Assembly: GCA_947626695.1 (NCBI GenBank)
Contig: CANQTE010000004.1
Coordinates: 1-50,118, forward strand
Source of the DNA: an uncultured Bacilli bacterium
GTDB taxonomy: Bacteria; Bacillota_I; Bacilli_A; RF39; UBA660
Direction of reading: 5' to 3'
Length of the DNA: 50,118 nt
Part shown: one piece after another, positions 26,611 to 35,176 of the stretch
How positions within the stretch are numbered: the first letter of the stretch is position 1
Layout of the letters: each line of letters opens with the position of its first letter
Notes under the pieces: model-generated
What the model was told of the DNA's origin: nothing
Databases searched by the model: none
Seen by the model: only the letters and a program-made list of their open reading frames with translations
Program-made: the position numbers and the translations under genes

Positions 26611-27482
26611 TATATCGCCTCGTATTCATTCAAATATTTAATAACAGCTTCTAGGTTATCGACACCCTCGTCTGCATTATATCTAAAGGTATTTGTATTG
26701 ATATGAACTTGTAAGAATTTACTACCATAAACCATTAAATTATTAATGTTTTCTTCAATTCCTGTTGATGCTGGAATAAATATTATATTTTTATTCTGTC
26801 TATATGTTGTAATAACGATTTTATCGCCGGCTTCCATAGTTTTTTCGATTTTCATTTCTTCTCTGCTTTCAACATTAAAAATCGATGGATTAACAACTCG
26901 GTCATTTGCGTTAAATGTGATTGTTACTCCAAATTCTATATTGTTTCTATTAACTAATGTCGCCATTGAAGTAGTATTTTTTCTACCAAATTTAATGCCC
27001 TCATTTTTAGGTATTTTCAAAGCAAATTTAAAAGCTGGGCTCCAAGTTGCCATTTGTAAAAAACTCTCATTAATATCTGTAAAATAAGGACTAGGACATA
27101 ATAAAGAAATTTGAAACTTCCTGTACAATCCTGTTTCATCGATATTTACACTTTCAACATAATAATTTATTTTTCTTTTTAGATCTCCCTCATAATAATA
27201 AAATGTTCCTAGCGTTTTTAATGGGAAAGTATGATATAACTTATTTCTTTGACTTATTATATCGTCAAGTTTAGAACACCTAAATGCACCTTTTATTATA
27301 ATATTTCTTTTAGAAATACTTGTATCAACATAATTCTCTCCTATTGCAAAGGCACTTTTCATAGTCGAGATATTACCAACCATCTCATGAATTCCATCAA
27401 TACTTATAAGAAAAAAAGGGAAACTATGTGTAAATGTAATACTTTCCCCTAAACTTGATGTACATATAATCTTTTTTTGCAT
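26610..27482 (-). CDS. Distal tail protein (Dit-like)
   Basis: 290 aa from ATG 27482, preceded by GGAGGG. It has the Sipho_tail fold pattern: N-terminal beta domain with IKGAFRCSKLDDIISQRNKL (about residues 65-84), a PSPYFTDI segment (about 145), and a C-terminal galectin-like part. Dit forms the hexameric hub joining tail tube and tip. It follows the tape measure gene directly, the standard order. Confidence 0.85.
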   Translation of the reverse strand: MQKKIICTSSLGESITFTHSFPFFLISIDGIHEMVGNISTMKSAFAIGENYVDTSISKRNIIIKGAFRCSKLDDIISQRNKLYHTFPLKTLGTFYYYEGDLKRKINYYVESVNIDETGLYRKFQISLLCPSPYFTDINESFLQMATWSPAFKFALKIPKNEGIKFGRKNTTSMATLVNRNNIEFGVTITFNANDRVVNPSIFNVESREEMKIEKTMEAGDKIVITTYRQNKNIIFIPASTGIEENINNLMVYGSKFLQVHINTNTFRYNADEGVDNLEAVIKYLNEYEAI

Positions 27483-27492
27483 ATTTTCCCTC

Positions 27493-29889
27493 CTATCCAC
27501 TAACTAATTCTAAATAACTTTGTTGTTTTCTTATTTGGCGAGCATATTCGGCTGGAGAATCTTTAGGAGAATAGAAATTATAGTTGTTAGTTTGATAATT
27601 TGTTACCCCTGTAACGCCATTTAAACCATTAGAAGATGCTGTTCCATTTACTTTAACATTAGTTGCTAGATCAAATTCAGTAGGTATGGAACTTTTTATA
27701 GTATCATTAACATTTTTCATTTCATCTTCAAATCCTACAGCTATTCCCTTTGCTAAATTTATACCTACTTGATCTCTCATAACCTTTGATGGAGAACTAA
27801 TACCAAATAAACCTTTGATAAAGTCCATTACATTTCCAACCCAACCTTTTATTTTATTTTTAATCCAAGTGAATGAATTACTAATTCCATCCCAAAGTCC
27901 TGAAACTAAATTTTTTCCAACATCAAGCATACCTGATATTCCACTCGAAATACCATCCTTTACTTTTCCTAGTAGATCTTTACCTATGCTTAACATATTT
28001 CCAAAGAAATTAGAAATTCCACGAATTAATGAACTAATTATTTGTGGAATCTTTGCAACCAATTGTGGAATGGCTCTAATTAAGCCCTCTGCGAGTTTTA
28101 CAATAAGAGTAATACCCATTTCCAGTATTTTAGGCAAATTATCTGTAATAGCTGTAATAAGTTTATCTATTATTTCGGGGATTTTATCTATTAAAGTTGG
28201 CAATGCTTGTATTAAACCATCAGCAAGACCCATTATTAATTGAATTCCGGCATCAATTATTAAGTCGATATTATCGAGTAAAGTTTCAACCATAGATACA
28301 ACAGCATTTATCATTTGTGGTATCAAAGTTGGCAATTGCTGTGCTATACCTTGAACTAGTGAAACAATTAATTGAATTCCCATTTGTAATATTTGCGGTA
28401 GATTTTGAACTAATGCGTTAATTAAAGTAGATATTATCTGCATAACAGCATTAACAATTTTTGGCATATTTTGTTGAATTCCTGATATTAAAGAATTAAG
28501 TATATTAGTACCTGCTTCTAAAAATTCAGGAAGATACTCTATTATGTGATCTAATAATTCAGGCAATGCCTCCATAATACTATTAACTGCTTGCTCTGCT
28601 ACTGGCAAGATATTACCAAATGCTGTAGTAACACTATCAACAAAATTGCTAATTAAACCTTGTAAATCTGCATTCCCGTTCGCTAATCCGGCAACCAAGT
28701 TTCCCCATGCTGATTTCATTGCACTTGTAGAACCTGCTATTGTCTTACTAGCTTCTTCGGCTGTTGTGCCTGTAATACCCATTTCTGTTTGTACTACATG
28801 GATTGCTTCATATACATCGTTTAAATTACTAATATCATACTTTTGACCAGATAACTTCTCGGCATCAGCAAGTAACCTTTCCATTTCTGTTTTTGTTCCG
28901 CCATAGCCTAATTTAAGATTATCTAACATAGTATAATTTTGTTTAGCAAATCCTTGATATGCACTTTGAACCATTGATATATCTGTACCCATTTTATTTG
29001 CATTATCAGCCATATCTGTAATTGCTTGTTTTGATGCTTTGGCGGCGGCAACTGTATCGCCATCTAATGAACTTATTAAACTAGCACTAAACGAAGTAAC
29101 TGTTTCCATATATTCATTAGCACTCATCCCTGCATCTTTATAAGCATTATTAGCATCATCAAATACTTGTTGTTGGGCGGTTAATAAATTATTATATTCA
29201 TCTTGAACTTCTCCTACTGATTTTCCGACACTGTCTGCGTATTCTTCAACACTACCGGCTTCTGTACCAAATAATGTTTTTACACCACCCTCTAATTGCT
29301 CGAAATCAGCATAGCCTTTAACTGCTTGTGTACCAATATCAACAAAAGCTTTTCCAACCTCTTTAACAACACTCACTAATCCTTTAAATCCAGCAATTAT
29401 ACCCTCACTTATAAGATTAGCCTTAATTAAATCTCCTAATTTTAATGTGCTATTCCCTGCGTTGTCCTCTTCTTTGGCAAATTCCTTTAATTGGGATGTA
29501 TTAGTGACATTGGCTTTTTCCATAGCCTCAATTGATTTTTTATTTTCATTAATTTCTTTTGTAGTCTTATTTAGATCCGCTTGGGCTTCATTTAAAGCTG
29601 TTTGCCATTTTTTAGTTTCTTCACTATTATCTCCATATTGTGATTTTATTTCTTCTAGTCTTTGTTTTGTTTCATCAATCTTTTTTTGTTGCTCATTTAA
29701 CTTTTTATTTAGTACCTCATTAACTCGACTTAAATCGTTTACACTTGCATTATTTTTATCAAATGAAGTAGTAGCAACTTTTAACTCACTACCTAATAAT
29801 TTTAAATTAGAAGTAATTTCTTTCAATGCTTTTCTGTAATCACTCTCGCCAGTTAATTTAACAGTACCACCAAAACTAGTGCCTGCCAT
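27493..29889 (-). CDS. Tape measure protein
   Basis: 798 aa. An N-terminal coiled coil (about residues 20-145) is followed by a TP901-type core (about 190-420), a long run of hydrophobic helices with repeated segments such as LPEILQMGIQLI, LPTLIPQMI and IPEIIDKLI (about 430-640), and a C-terminal region ending SPKDSPAEYARQIRKQQ. Tape measure length sets tail length and the protein helps DNA pass the membrane. The internal 35-40-residue repeats are imperfect. GGAGGT precedes the ATG. Confidence 0.95.
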   Translation of the reverse strand: MAGTSFGGTVKLTGESDYRKALKEITSNLKLLGSELKVATTSFDKNNASVNDLSRVNEVLNKKLNEQQKKIDETKQRLEEIKSQYGDNSEETKKWQTALNEAQADLNKTTKEINENKKSIEAMEKANVTNTSQLKEFAKEEDNAGNSTLKLGDLIKANLISEGIIAGFKGLVSVVKEVGKAFVDIGTQAVKGYADFEQLEGGVKTLFGTEAGSVEEYADSVGKSVGEVQDEYNNLLTAQQQVFDDANNAYKDAGMSANEYMETVTSFSASLISSLDGDTVAAAKASKQAITDMADNANKMGTDISMVQSAYQGFAKQNYTMLDNLKLGYGGTKTEMERLLADAEKLSGQKYDISNLNDVYEAIHVVQTEMGITGTTAEEASKTIAGSTSAMKSAWGNLVAGLANGNADLQGLISNFVDSVTTAFGNILPVAEQAVNSIMEALPELLDHIIEYLPEFLEAGTNILNSLISGIQQNMPKIVNAVMQIISTLINALVQNLPQILQMGIQLIVSLVQGIAQQLPTLIPQMINAVVSMVETLLDNIDLIIDAGIQLIMGLADGLIQALPTLIDKIPEIIDKLITAITDNLPKILEMGITLIVKLAEGLIRAIPQLVAKIPQIISSLIRGISNFFGNMLSIGKDLLGKVKDGISSGISGMLDVGKNLVSGLWDGISNSFTWIKNKIKGWVGNVMDFIKGLFGISSPSKVMRDQVGINLAKGIAVGFEDEMKNVNDTIKSSIPTEFDLATNVKVNGTASSNGLNGVTGVTNYQTNNYNFYSPKDSPAEYARQIRKQQSYLELVSG

Positions 29890-29903
29890 TTTTTACCTCC
29901 CCT

Positions 29904-30130
29904 CTAATCCGGCAAAAACTCGCCGTCATGATCTGCCATATCTTCAAGTTCTTTATATGTTGTCTTACTTAACGTGAAATCATAATGATTTTTATAACAG
30001 GTATATAACTTATTAAATTTCCAATAAGTCATTCTCCCAATTTCTTTATCTGTATAACCTAATAAAACGTGACCTACAAAATAAATCCACGAGAAGTCGA
30101 TTTCGTCATCATATTCCTCGTGGATCACTC
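29904..30130 (-). CDS. Tail assembly chaperone, frameshifted C-terminal part
   Basis: This frame, about 75 residues (VIHEEYDDEIDFSW onward), lacks its own ribosome site; its only early start is a GTG inside the previous gene. It is in the -1 frame relative to the upstream chaperone and joins it through A_AAA_AAC. The product would be a 194-aa fusion, the gpG-gpGT plan in which the T part recruits tape measure and tube subunits. A frame matching the position and size of gp14-type proteins supports this. Confidence 0.85.
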
Positions 30131-30137
30131 GTTTTTT
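30085..30137 (-). promoter_or_regulatory. Programmed -1 frameshift signal
   Basis: Slippery AAAAAAC (30137-30131) in the phase A_AAA_AAC, a 5-base spacer, then ATCCACGAG (30125-30117) pairing perfectly with CTCGTGGAT (30093-30085) around a 23-base loop. The zero-frame stop TGA lies two codons after the slip site. Confidence 0.9.
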
Positions 30138-30487
30138 GAATTATCTCCAGAATCAGTAGATTTTGCCGATAAATTCATAATAATATTCGTTGTTTCTTCA
30201 AAACCTACCTCTGATATAATTCTTCCAACTTGTTTTTCATTAACTAATTCTTTGCGTTCTTCCATTGGCAAATCTTCGTTTTCTATATCGATTGCCTCAT
30301 TGATCATAAGCATAAGACCTTTTTTTAAATCTTTAATATTCATACTGTCTTTTTCTTTACTTTCAACTACATCGCCCCAAGCCGAAAGACTGCCATATTG
30401 ATCTTGTAAATCTTCCAACACATTTAAGTTAAAACAAATCGGATAAGTTCTCTTTGCTGTTTTAATATAACCAATTTTATCTTTCAT
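30125..30487 (-). CDS. Tail assembly chaperone, short form
   Basis: 120 aa, acidic and helical, placed between major tail protein and tape measure, as for the gp13/G-type chaperone. It begins at ATG 30487 after AAAGGGAC. Chaperones of this type coat the tape measure before the tube assembles. Ribosomes that slip at the penultimate codons make the long form. Confidence 0.85.
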   Translation of the reverse strand: MKDKIGYIKTAKRTYPICFNLNVLEDLQDQYGSLSAWGDVVESKEKDSMNIKDLKKGLMLMINEAIDIENEDLPMEERKELVNEKQVGRIISEVGFEETTNIIMNLSAKSTDSGDNSKNE

Positions 30488-30510
30488 TAAAATTTGTCCC
30501 TTTCTATGGC

Positions 30511-30543
30511 AAAAAACAGAAAATCAAATTTGACTTTCTGTTT
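30511..30543 (-). terminator. Terminator after the major tail transcript
   Basis: AAACAGAAA (30514-30522) pairs with TTTCTGTTT (30535-30543), with an inner TCAAATTTGA palindrome, and a T run on the minus strand. It probably limits read-through so that tube protein is made in excess. Confidence 0.8.
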
Positions 30544-30562
30544 CATTACCATTAATTTTTAA

Positions 30563-30944
30563 TTTTATTCTGCGGGACTTAATGTTAAACCGGTTAGATC
30601 TAACACCTTTGTTGTCTCGCCATTTTTTAATGTTATCTTTTGTGTATTTGAATGTAATTGAACTATTAGAACACCATCTTCATCTAATGTTCCACTGCCC
30701 TTTGTTTTTGCCTCTGATAATTCCCAATTAATGGTGTCGCCTTTTGTTGCTTCATCACATTTAATTGCTAAAAAATTACCTTTGGCATTTTTTGAAAATT
30801 TAGGGAAACTTTGAACATACTTTGATGTCCCAGTTACTTTATCTCCCTCAATTTGGGCATCTTGTAAATCAGTTACATTCATTCCTAATACTTCGCCCTC
30901 GGGTAGATTTATTGTTACCTTTTGTGAGGGCTCACTAGGGTGTA
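30563..30944. repeat. 382-bp direct repeat, tail copy
   Basis: Identical to 32991-33372 except at two positions (about 30590 and 30890). It starts just before the extension stop codon and ends inside the ACA CCC TAG context of the major tail gene. Confidence 0.97.
30565..30936 (-). CDS. +1 frame C-terminal extension of the major tail protein
   Basis: 123 sense codons in the +1 frame, open from the CCC-TAG at the end of the major tail gene. It starts SEPSQKVTINLPEGEVLG and then holds a beta-rich domain with LAIKCDEATKGDTINWEL. The first ATG (30882) has AGGA directly abutting it, so independent initiation is unlikely. The domain is probably displayed on the tube as a decoration; I cannot assign it to an Ig-like family with confidence. 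The sister copy follows the capsid gene. Confidence 0.85.
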   Translation of the reverse strand, partial: SEPSQKVTINLPEGEVLGMNVTDLQDAQIEGDKVTGTSKYVQSFPKFSKNAKGNFLAIKCDEATKGDTINWELSEAKTKGSGTLDEDGVLIVQLHSNTQKITLKNGETTKVLDLTGLTLSPAE

Positions 30945-31513
30945 TATGGTTTTAATAATCCATCGAGATATGTTTCTGCTTCTTGAACTGTATCGAATGT
31001 TTTATGTTTTTCCCAGTCTCCCTCTTTTAAACCATTAAAATCACTCTCTAGACGCATAACTTTTGCTGATACAGAAGATGTACTAAATTCAGGACTTGCT
31101 CCTTTTGTTTTATTATCACTAGTAATGCCTGTAAATTTAACTCTTGGGAAGAATTCAACTTTATATTTATGTACGTTATTATATAGTTTTGGAATAATAT
31201 GCCCGTATGCTAGTTCAGGAGCCATATCATCAATGTTTTGCGTAACTTCCCCATCTTCAGTAATACTATTTCCTAATATTTCTGAGACAAATTTATCTTC
31301 ATCATCTGCAATCGTAATATCTAGTGTACCATCAATGAATGAAGTATCTGATTCTGCTAAACCATCATTTGCATATAATTCAGCATTTGCGTAGTTTGGA
31401 GCAAATTTTTCATCTACTACTTTTTCAAATTCTGGTACTTTTTCTTTTACTTCTTTTAATTTATCACCATCATGAAAATTATATTTTGCTTTTCTAAAAC
31501 CTATCCTTGCCAT
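30935..31513 (-). CDS. Major tail protein, phi13 type
   Basis: 192 aa. The sequence pattern MARIGFRKAKYNFHDG, then LTEDD-like acidic segments and DMAPELAYGHIIPKLYNN, followed by VEFFPRVKF, is that of the phi13-family tube protein. It stacks as rings to form the tail tube. It ends PYTP with ACA CCC TAG TGA, the predicted +1 slip site, giving 192-aa and about 315-aa forms. AAAGGATG precedes the ATG. Confidence 0.9.
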   Translation of the reverse strand: MARIGFRKAKYNFHDGDKLKEVKEKVPEFEKVVDEKFAPNYANAELYANDGLAESDTSFIDGTLDITIADDEDKFVSEILGNSITEDGEVTQNIDDMAPELAYGHIIPKLYNNVHKYKVEFFPRVKFTGITSDNKTKGASPEFSTSSVSAKVMRLESDFNGLKEGDWEKHKTFDTVQEAETYLDGLLKPYTP

Positions 31514-31514
31514 T

Positions 31515-31859
31515 TTATATCATCCTTTCTTTTTCAAATGTACATGTTTTATAATAAAGCCCTGTGCTTTCATCAAACATCTCGGCACTATCACTATTCC
31601 ATGTCCATCCATTGGCTTTCATTAGTTTTTTTATTTCTTTTACTATTTTTAAAAAATTCTTATCGCTAAAAATATCAATGTCAACTGTTACTACACTTGC
31701 TAAAACATCATCGTTAGCTGACAATGCTGGCACTTCATAAATAATAGACCATACAATATAAGTGCTCTCATCCCCCGTATATTTAATTTGTGATACAGGG
31801 ATCTTTTGATCATCTATAATTAAAATATCGCCTAATATAGTTTGTAATTCACTATTCAT
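31515..31859 (-). CDS. Tail terminator / completion protein
   Basis: 114 aa at the place of the tail-terminator gene between the HK97 gp10-like protein and the tube protein. Mixed alpha/beta pattern with TWNSDSAEMFDESTGLYYKTC near the C-terminus, as in gpU/gp17-like proteins, which cap the tail tube and join it to the head. Assignment rests on position and size more than on motifs. Confidence 0.7.
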   Translation of the reverse strand: MNSELQTILGDILIIDDQKIPVSQIKYTGDESTYIVWSIIYEVPALSANDDVLASVVTVDIDIFSDKNFLKIVKEIKKLMKANGWTWNSDSAEMFDESTGLYYKTCTFEKERMI

Positions 31860-32287
31860 TATCCATCACCCTTTATATATTTATCTTGAACTTTAAGCAT
31901 CTCTGCTTCTATTTGTGATTTAATAAAAGACTTACGAAAAAAAGGCTTTTTCGCCTCTGTTGGTGTTCCATATTCACGAGCCATTGCTTTTAATGGTATG
32001 GGCTTGCCTTGTGGATATTTTTTTGTTGGTACTCCATCATATCCATAAAATCCAACTTTCGTATTAATTCCATCATCACTTGAAGTTTTATATACTTTTG
32101 TTATTTTTAATCCTTTTTCTAATGAATTAGTAGATTTAAAAACACTTCTCATATTAGATAAAACATTGCTATATACTTTTTTTGCACCAGCATTAGTCAT
32201 TTCTCCTAATATTGTATCTAAATTATCATCAAGATCAGAAAACTCTTTAATTAAATCGTTTGGCAATTCCATATCAAATCTTGCCAT
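31859..32287 (-). CDS. HK97 gp10-like head-tail joining protein
   Basis: 142 aa from ATG 32287 (GAGGCAAG precedes it). The pattern MTNAGAKKVYSNVLSNM, then GFYGYDGVPTKKYPQGKPI and PFFRKSF matches the gp10 family of minor capsid/tail-completion proteins. It sits between head closure and tail terminator, with overlaps on both sides. Confidence 0.85.
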   Translation of the reverse strand: MARFDMELPNDLIKEFSDLDDNLDTILGEMTNAGAKKVYSNVLSNMRSVFKSTNSLEKGLKITKVYKTSSDDGINTKVGFYGYDGVPTKKYPQGKPIPLKAMAREYGTPTEAKKPFFRKSFIKSQIEAEMLKVQDKYIKGDG

Positions 32288-32609
32288 CAACTTGCCTCTT
32301 TGTTAAATCAGTTACGGTTAATTCTAATATTTCAGATGAAATGGCATAAGCCCTTTTTATAGCATATCTTTTATTAGTATCAATATCTATTAATGTTTCT
32401 TGACTGCTATAATCAACTGCCATTATTTCGACCATCAAATCAGCATTATAACCTAATTTTTTAGAATGTTCTTCTTCTGCTCTAGTTACAGATTTAAAGT
32501 TTGCTGGAATAGGATTAGACTTAACTTCTTCTGTAATATCAAAGCCATCTTTATCTTTAGCCTTTTTATAAGAAATAAGTGATATTGCATGATTCCAATT
32601 ACTATTCAT
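32274..32609 (-). CDS. Head closure / head-tail adaptor protein
   Basis: 111 aa, beta-rich, position and size of SPP1 gp16-like head-closure proteins (HK97 gp9/gp7 slot). Motifs include IPANFKSVTRAEEEHSKKLG and DYSSQETLIDIDTNKRY. It overlaps both neighbours, as usual in this connector cluster. Confidence 0.8.
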   Translation of the reverse strand: MNSNWNHAISLISYKKAKDKDGFDITEEVKSNPIPANFKSVTRAEEEHSKKLGYNADLMVEIMAVDYSSQETLIDIDTNKRYAIKRAYAISSEILELTVTDLTKRQVDGKI

Positions 32610-32925
32610 TAGAACCTCCTGTATTATAATCTTTTAATAAAGACAGTTTATTCCTGATACTTTCATACATTTTTAGGTATTGATTGGTATCACTTCTATC
32701 ATTTCCTCGATGTGCTTTAACATAATTTGTAATGCAATTCACAACTAGATTATCGTAACTACCATCTTTGTTTTGATTAAATACATCTTTATGGACTCCA
32801 GTTTCAATGCAATCTAAAATACAAGCATTTATTAAAGAAGATATTTCTTCATCATAAATAGTTGCTGTAATATAACATCTTTTTTTTACTAATTCAAGTA
32901 ATTTTTTTCCCGTTTCGTTTTCCAT
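32602..32925 (-). CDS. Head-tail connector, gp6/gp15-like
   Basis: 107 aa, helical, with NACILDCIETGVHKDVF and NCITNYVKAHRGND, like the gp6-type adaptor that binds below the portal. It is the first gene of the connector cluster, after AAAGGGTG. Confidence 0.8.
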   Translation of the reverse strand: MENETGKKLLELVKKRCYITATIYDEEISSLINACILDCIETGVHKDVFNQNKDGSYDNLVVNCITNYVKAHRGNDRSDTNQYLKMYESIRNKLSLLKDYNTGGSNE

Positions 32926-32955
32926 ATAATATCACCCTTTCTAATATGTAAATTT

Positions 32956-32980
32956 AGGATTGATTTAAAAAATCAATCCT
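32956..32980 (-). terminator. Hairpin after the capsid transcript
   Basis: AGGATTGATTT (32956-32966) pairs perfectly with AAATCAATCCT (32970-32980) around three A. The tail on the minus strand is only moderately T-rich, so termination may be partial. Confidence 0.6.
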
Positions 32981-32990
32981 ATTTCTACAC

Positions 32991-33372
32991 TTTTATTCTG
33001 CGGGACTTAATGTTAAATCGGTTAGATCTAACACCTTTGTTGTCTCGCCATTTTTTAATGTTATCTTTTGTGTATTTGAATGTAATTGAACTATTAGAAC
33101 ACCATCTTCATCTAATGTTCCACTGCCCTTTGTTTTTGCCTCTGATAATTCCCAATTAATGGTGTCGCCTTTTGTTGCTTCATCACATTTAATTGCTAAA
33201 AAATTACCTTTGGCATTTTTTGAAAATTTAGGGAAACTTTGAACATACTTTGATGTCCCAGTTACTTTATCTCCCTCAATTTGGGCATCTTGTAAATCAG
33301 TTACATTCATTCCTAATATTTCGCCCTCGGGTAGATTTATTGTTACCTTTTGTGAGGGCTCACTAGGGTGTA
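32991..33372. repeat. 382-bp direct repeat, capsid copy
   Basis: Partner of 30563-30944, offset 2,428 bases, two mismatches. It spans the whole +1-frame extension plus the shared CCC TAG TGA context at the end of the capsid gene. Confidence 0.97.
32993..33364 (-). CDS. +1 frame C-terminal extension of the major capsid protein
   Basis: 123 codons open in the +1 frame from CCC-TAG of the capsid gene, encoding the same beta-rich domain as the tail copy. Two amino acids differ: one Ile/Val near the start and one Asp/Gly near the end. It lacks a proper ribosome site before its first ATG (33310). A 501-aa capsid-extension fusion is predicted alongside the 378-aa form. Confidence 0.85.
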   Translation of the reverse strand, partial: SEPSQKVTINLPEGEILGMNVTDLQDAQIEGDKVTGTSKYVQSFPKFSKNAKGNFLAIKCDEATKGDTINWELSEAKTKGSGTLDEDGVLIVQLHSNTQKITLKNGETTKVLDLTDLTLSPAE

Positions 33373-34499
33373 ACTTCCTTTTTAACTCTTACAAAGCCAT
33401 CTAATTTGATAGTATTACCACCAGCCATTACTGATGCTCTATAACAAGTGATGCCTTGTTTGAATTTATAGTCAGTTGATTTAGCAATTTCAGTATCACT
33501 AAATAATGTTACTTTATAATTCTTTAATGAACCATAAGCCATGCAATCGAAATTACCTTCTTCATCAGGTGCACTTACTGGATGGCATTGTGAACTAATA
33601 ATATAATGAATTTTATCAATTGTTTTATTGTGAATATCGATATCATGTAATTTTCTTCCATCAGTAGTTCTTAACATAGCGAATGCTTTTAAATCTTCTT
33701 TTGATAGGATTAATACTGCATCTTCTTCTACATCTTCTGTACCACCGTAAGAGAATACGATTTTATCTAATGTATCGTTATCAATTTTATCAATTTTAAC
33801 ATCGTTTTTACCAGTAATTTCTTTTGTATTTTTGAAAATACCCATAAATGACTTTGTACCAGTACCATTTAATAAGAATTCAATTAGTTTTTTCTTTAAT
33901 GCAATATTCATATTGTTTTCAACTTTTGCAACATAATCTTGTGCTGGTAGTTTTTCAGCTTCTTCTGTCATTTCAGCATAAGCCGTAACTTTTACTTTAT
34001 TTATATCAGCATAACCAAATTCAGGTTCAGCATCAACATAATTGCCTTCCTCATCTGTTTGACCACCGGTACCGTATGATTTAACGTAAGCTTCTTGATA
34101 TGATTCGCCACCATCTAATTTATCGATAGTAACTTCATCTATTAAAGTTGAAACTTCGTTAAACTTTTCATTGATTTCCTTTCCTTGATATTTTGGAGTT
34201 AATAATGAACTTGATGAAACAGTTATGCTTCTTTTTTCCTTTAAAGCGTTGGCTTTCTTTTCGATATCAGAAATTTCGGCTTTTCTTGCTTCTTCATCAT
34301 TAACTTTTCTTGCTTCAATAACATCATTATTGATTTTATCAGCTAATGCCTTTCTGTTTTCCATTTTATTAAGATCTTCTAATTTAGCTCTTAACCCTCT
34401 TGCTTCTTCTTCTAATGCTTCTGTATCAACCTCTGTATTTTCATCTTTTAAGGCTGTTACAATTTCTTCTAATCTTTTAATCATTTCTTCTTTTGTCAT
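33363..34499 (-). CDS. Major capsid protein, HK97 fold
   Basis: 378 aa. The N-terminal coiled-coil delta domain (about residues 1-100) is removed by the prohead protease; the HK97 shell domain follows, with SYQEAYVKSYG, AEMTEEAEKLPAQDYV, and ALKKKLIEFLLNGTG. The C-terminus reads GNTIKLDGFVRVKKEVTP. The final ACA CCC TAG TGA matches the major tail gene exactly and is the predicted +1 slip site. AGGGAGAG precedes the ATG. Confidence 0.95.
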   Translation of the reverse strand: MTKEEMIKRLEEIVTALKDENTEVDTEALEEEARGLRAKLEDLNKMENRKALADKINNDVIEARKVNDEEARKAEISDIEKKANALKEKRSITVSSSSLLTPKYQGKEINEKFNEVSTLIDEVTIDKLDGGESYQEAYVKSYGTGGQTDEEGNYVDAEPEFGYADINKVKVTAYAEMTEEAEKLPAQDYVAKVENNMNIALKKKLIEFLLNGTGTKSFMGIFKNTKEITGKNDVKIDKIDNDTLDKIVFSYGGTEDVEEDAVLILSKEDLKAFAMLRTTDGRKLHDIDIHNKTIDKIHYIISSQCHPVSAPDEEGNFDCMAYGSLKNYKVTLFSDTEIAKSTDYKFKQGITCYRASVMAGGNTIKLDGFVRVKKEVTP

Positions 34500-34519
34500 T
34501 TTTTCATCTCTCCCTTTCT

Positions 34520-35176
34520 TTAATGACTAATCAAATAATTTTCGATTTCCATTGCTAATGCAATTCTTTTTCGCTTCATGATCTTCTTTTCTTGCAAGAT
34601 GTCGTTTTCCAACTTTTCCATTTCAGATTTTTCCAAATCTAAAACTGATCTTGCTGATATAGAAGTACAGTTATATGCGGGAATATCCACCGCACTAACA
34701 TCATATAACTTCTTAATCGCTAACACCGTTCTAGTGTGAGTTTCGGTATCATAAGCTTCCTCCGAAACTGTATATGCATACGACATTTTGTCGATTAAGC
34801 CACTTTTAATATCACGATACAATTGCATGTGTCCCTCATCGTTGGGATTTAATCTAACTGTAACGTGTAATCCATCTTCTTTAACCTCTAAATGCAAAGA
34901 GTCGTTTCTTGTTCGTGCATAAACACGACCTCCATGATTATAATTGAAAATAACATCTGATATATCAGCATTTTTAAATGCATTTTTATCAACTTTTTCC
35001 TTATATTGAATATCGCCATCTTCAAATAACACAGTCTCTGTATCAAAAACACAAGCGACACCCTCTATACTTAAATCTTGTGAATTATCTTCTTCTTTTG
35101 CTCTTATTTCAAAATTTTGGAATTCTCTAAAATTCCAACCTTTATCAATAAATTTTTTAATTTTTTCATCATTCAT
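34520..35176 (-). CDS. HK97-type prohead protease
   Basis: 218 aa serine protease of the U35 family. The catalytic His lies in FNYNHGGRVYAR (about residue 77) and the Ser in IDKMSYAYTV (about 130). It processes scaffold/delta domains during maturation. The C-terminal tail is charged. I start at ATG 35176, whose ribosome site AAGGTGAT is inside the end of the portal gene; an upstream GTG would overlap that site. Confidence 0.93.
   Translation of the reverse strand: MNDEKIKKFIDKGWNFREFQNFEIRAKEEDNSQDLSIEGVACVFDTETVLFEDGDIQYKEKVDKNAFKNADISDVIFNYNHGGRVYARTRNDSLHLEVKEDGLHVTVRLNPNDEGHMQLYRDIKSGLIDKMSYAYTVSEEAYDTETHTRTVLAIKKLYDVSAVDIPAYNCTSISARSVLDLEKSEMEKLENDILQEKKIMKRKRIALAMEIENYLISH

Noticed and set aside
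29904-30128. Independent 74-aa tail gene starting at GTG 30128
   Set aside because: No ribosome site, and the slippery site plus stem place it in the -1 frame of the chaperone gene.
30565-30882. Independent 105-aa gene starting at ATG 30882 (and its twin at 33310)
   Set aside because: AGGA directly abuts the ATG, and the frame is open upstream to the CCC-TAG stop of the preceding structural gene in both copies. A frameshift fusion is more economical.
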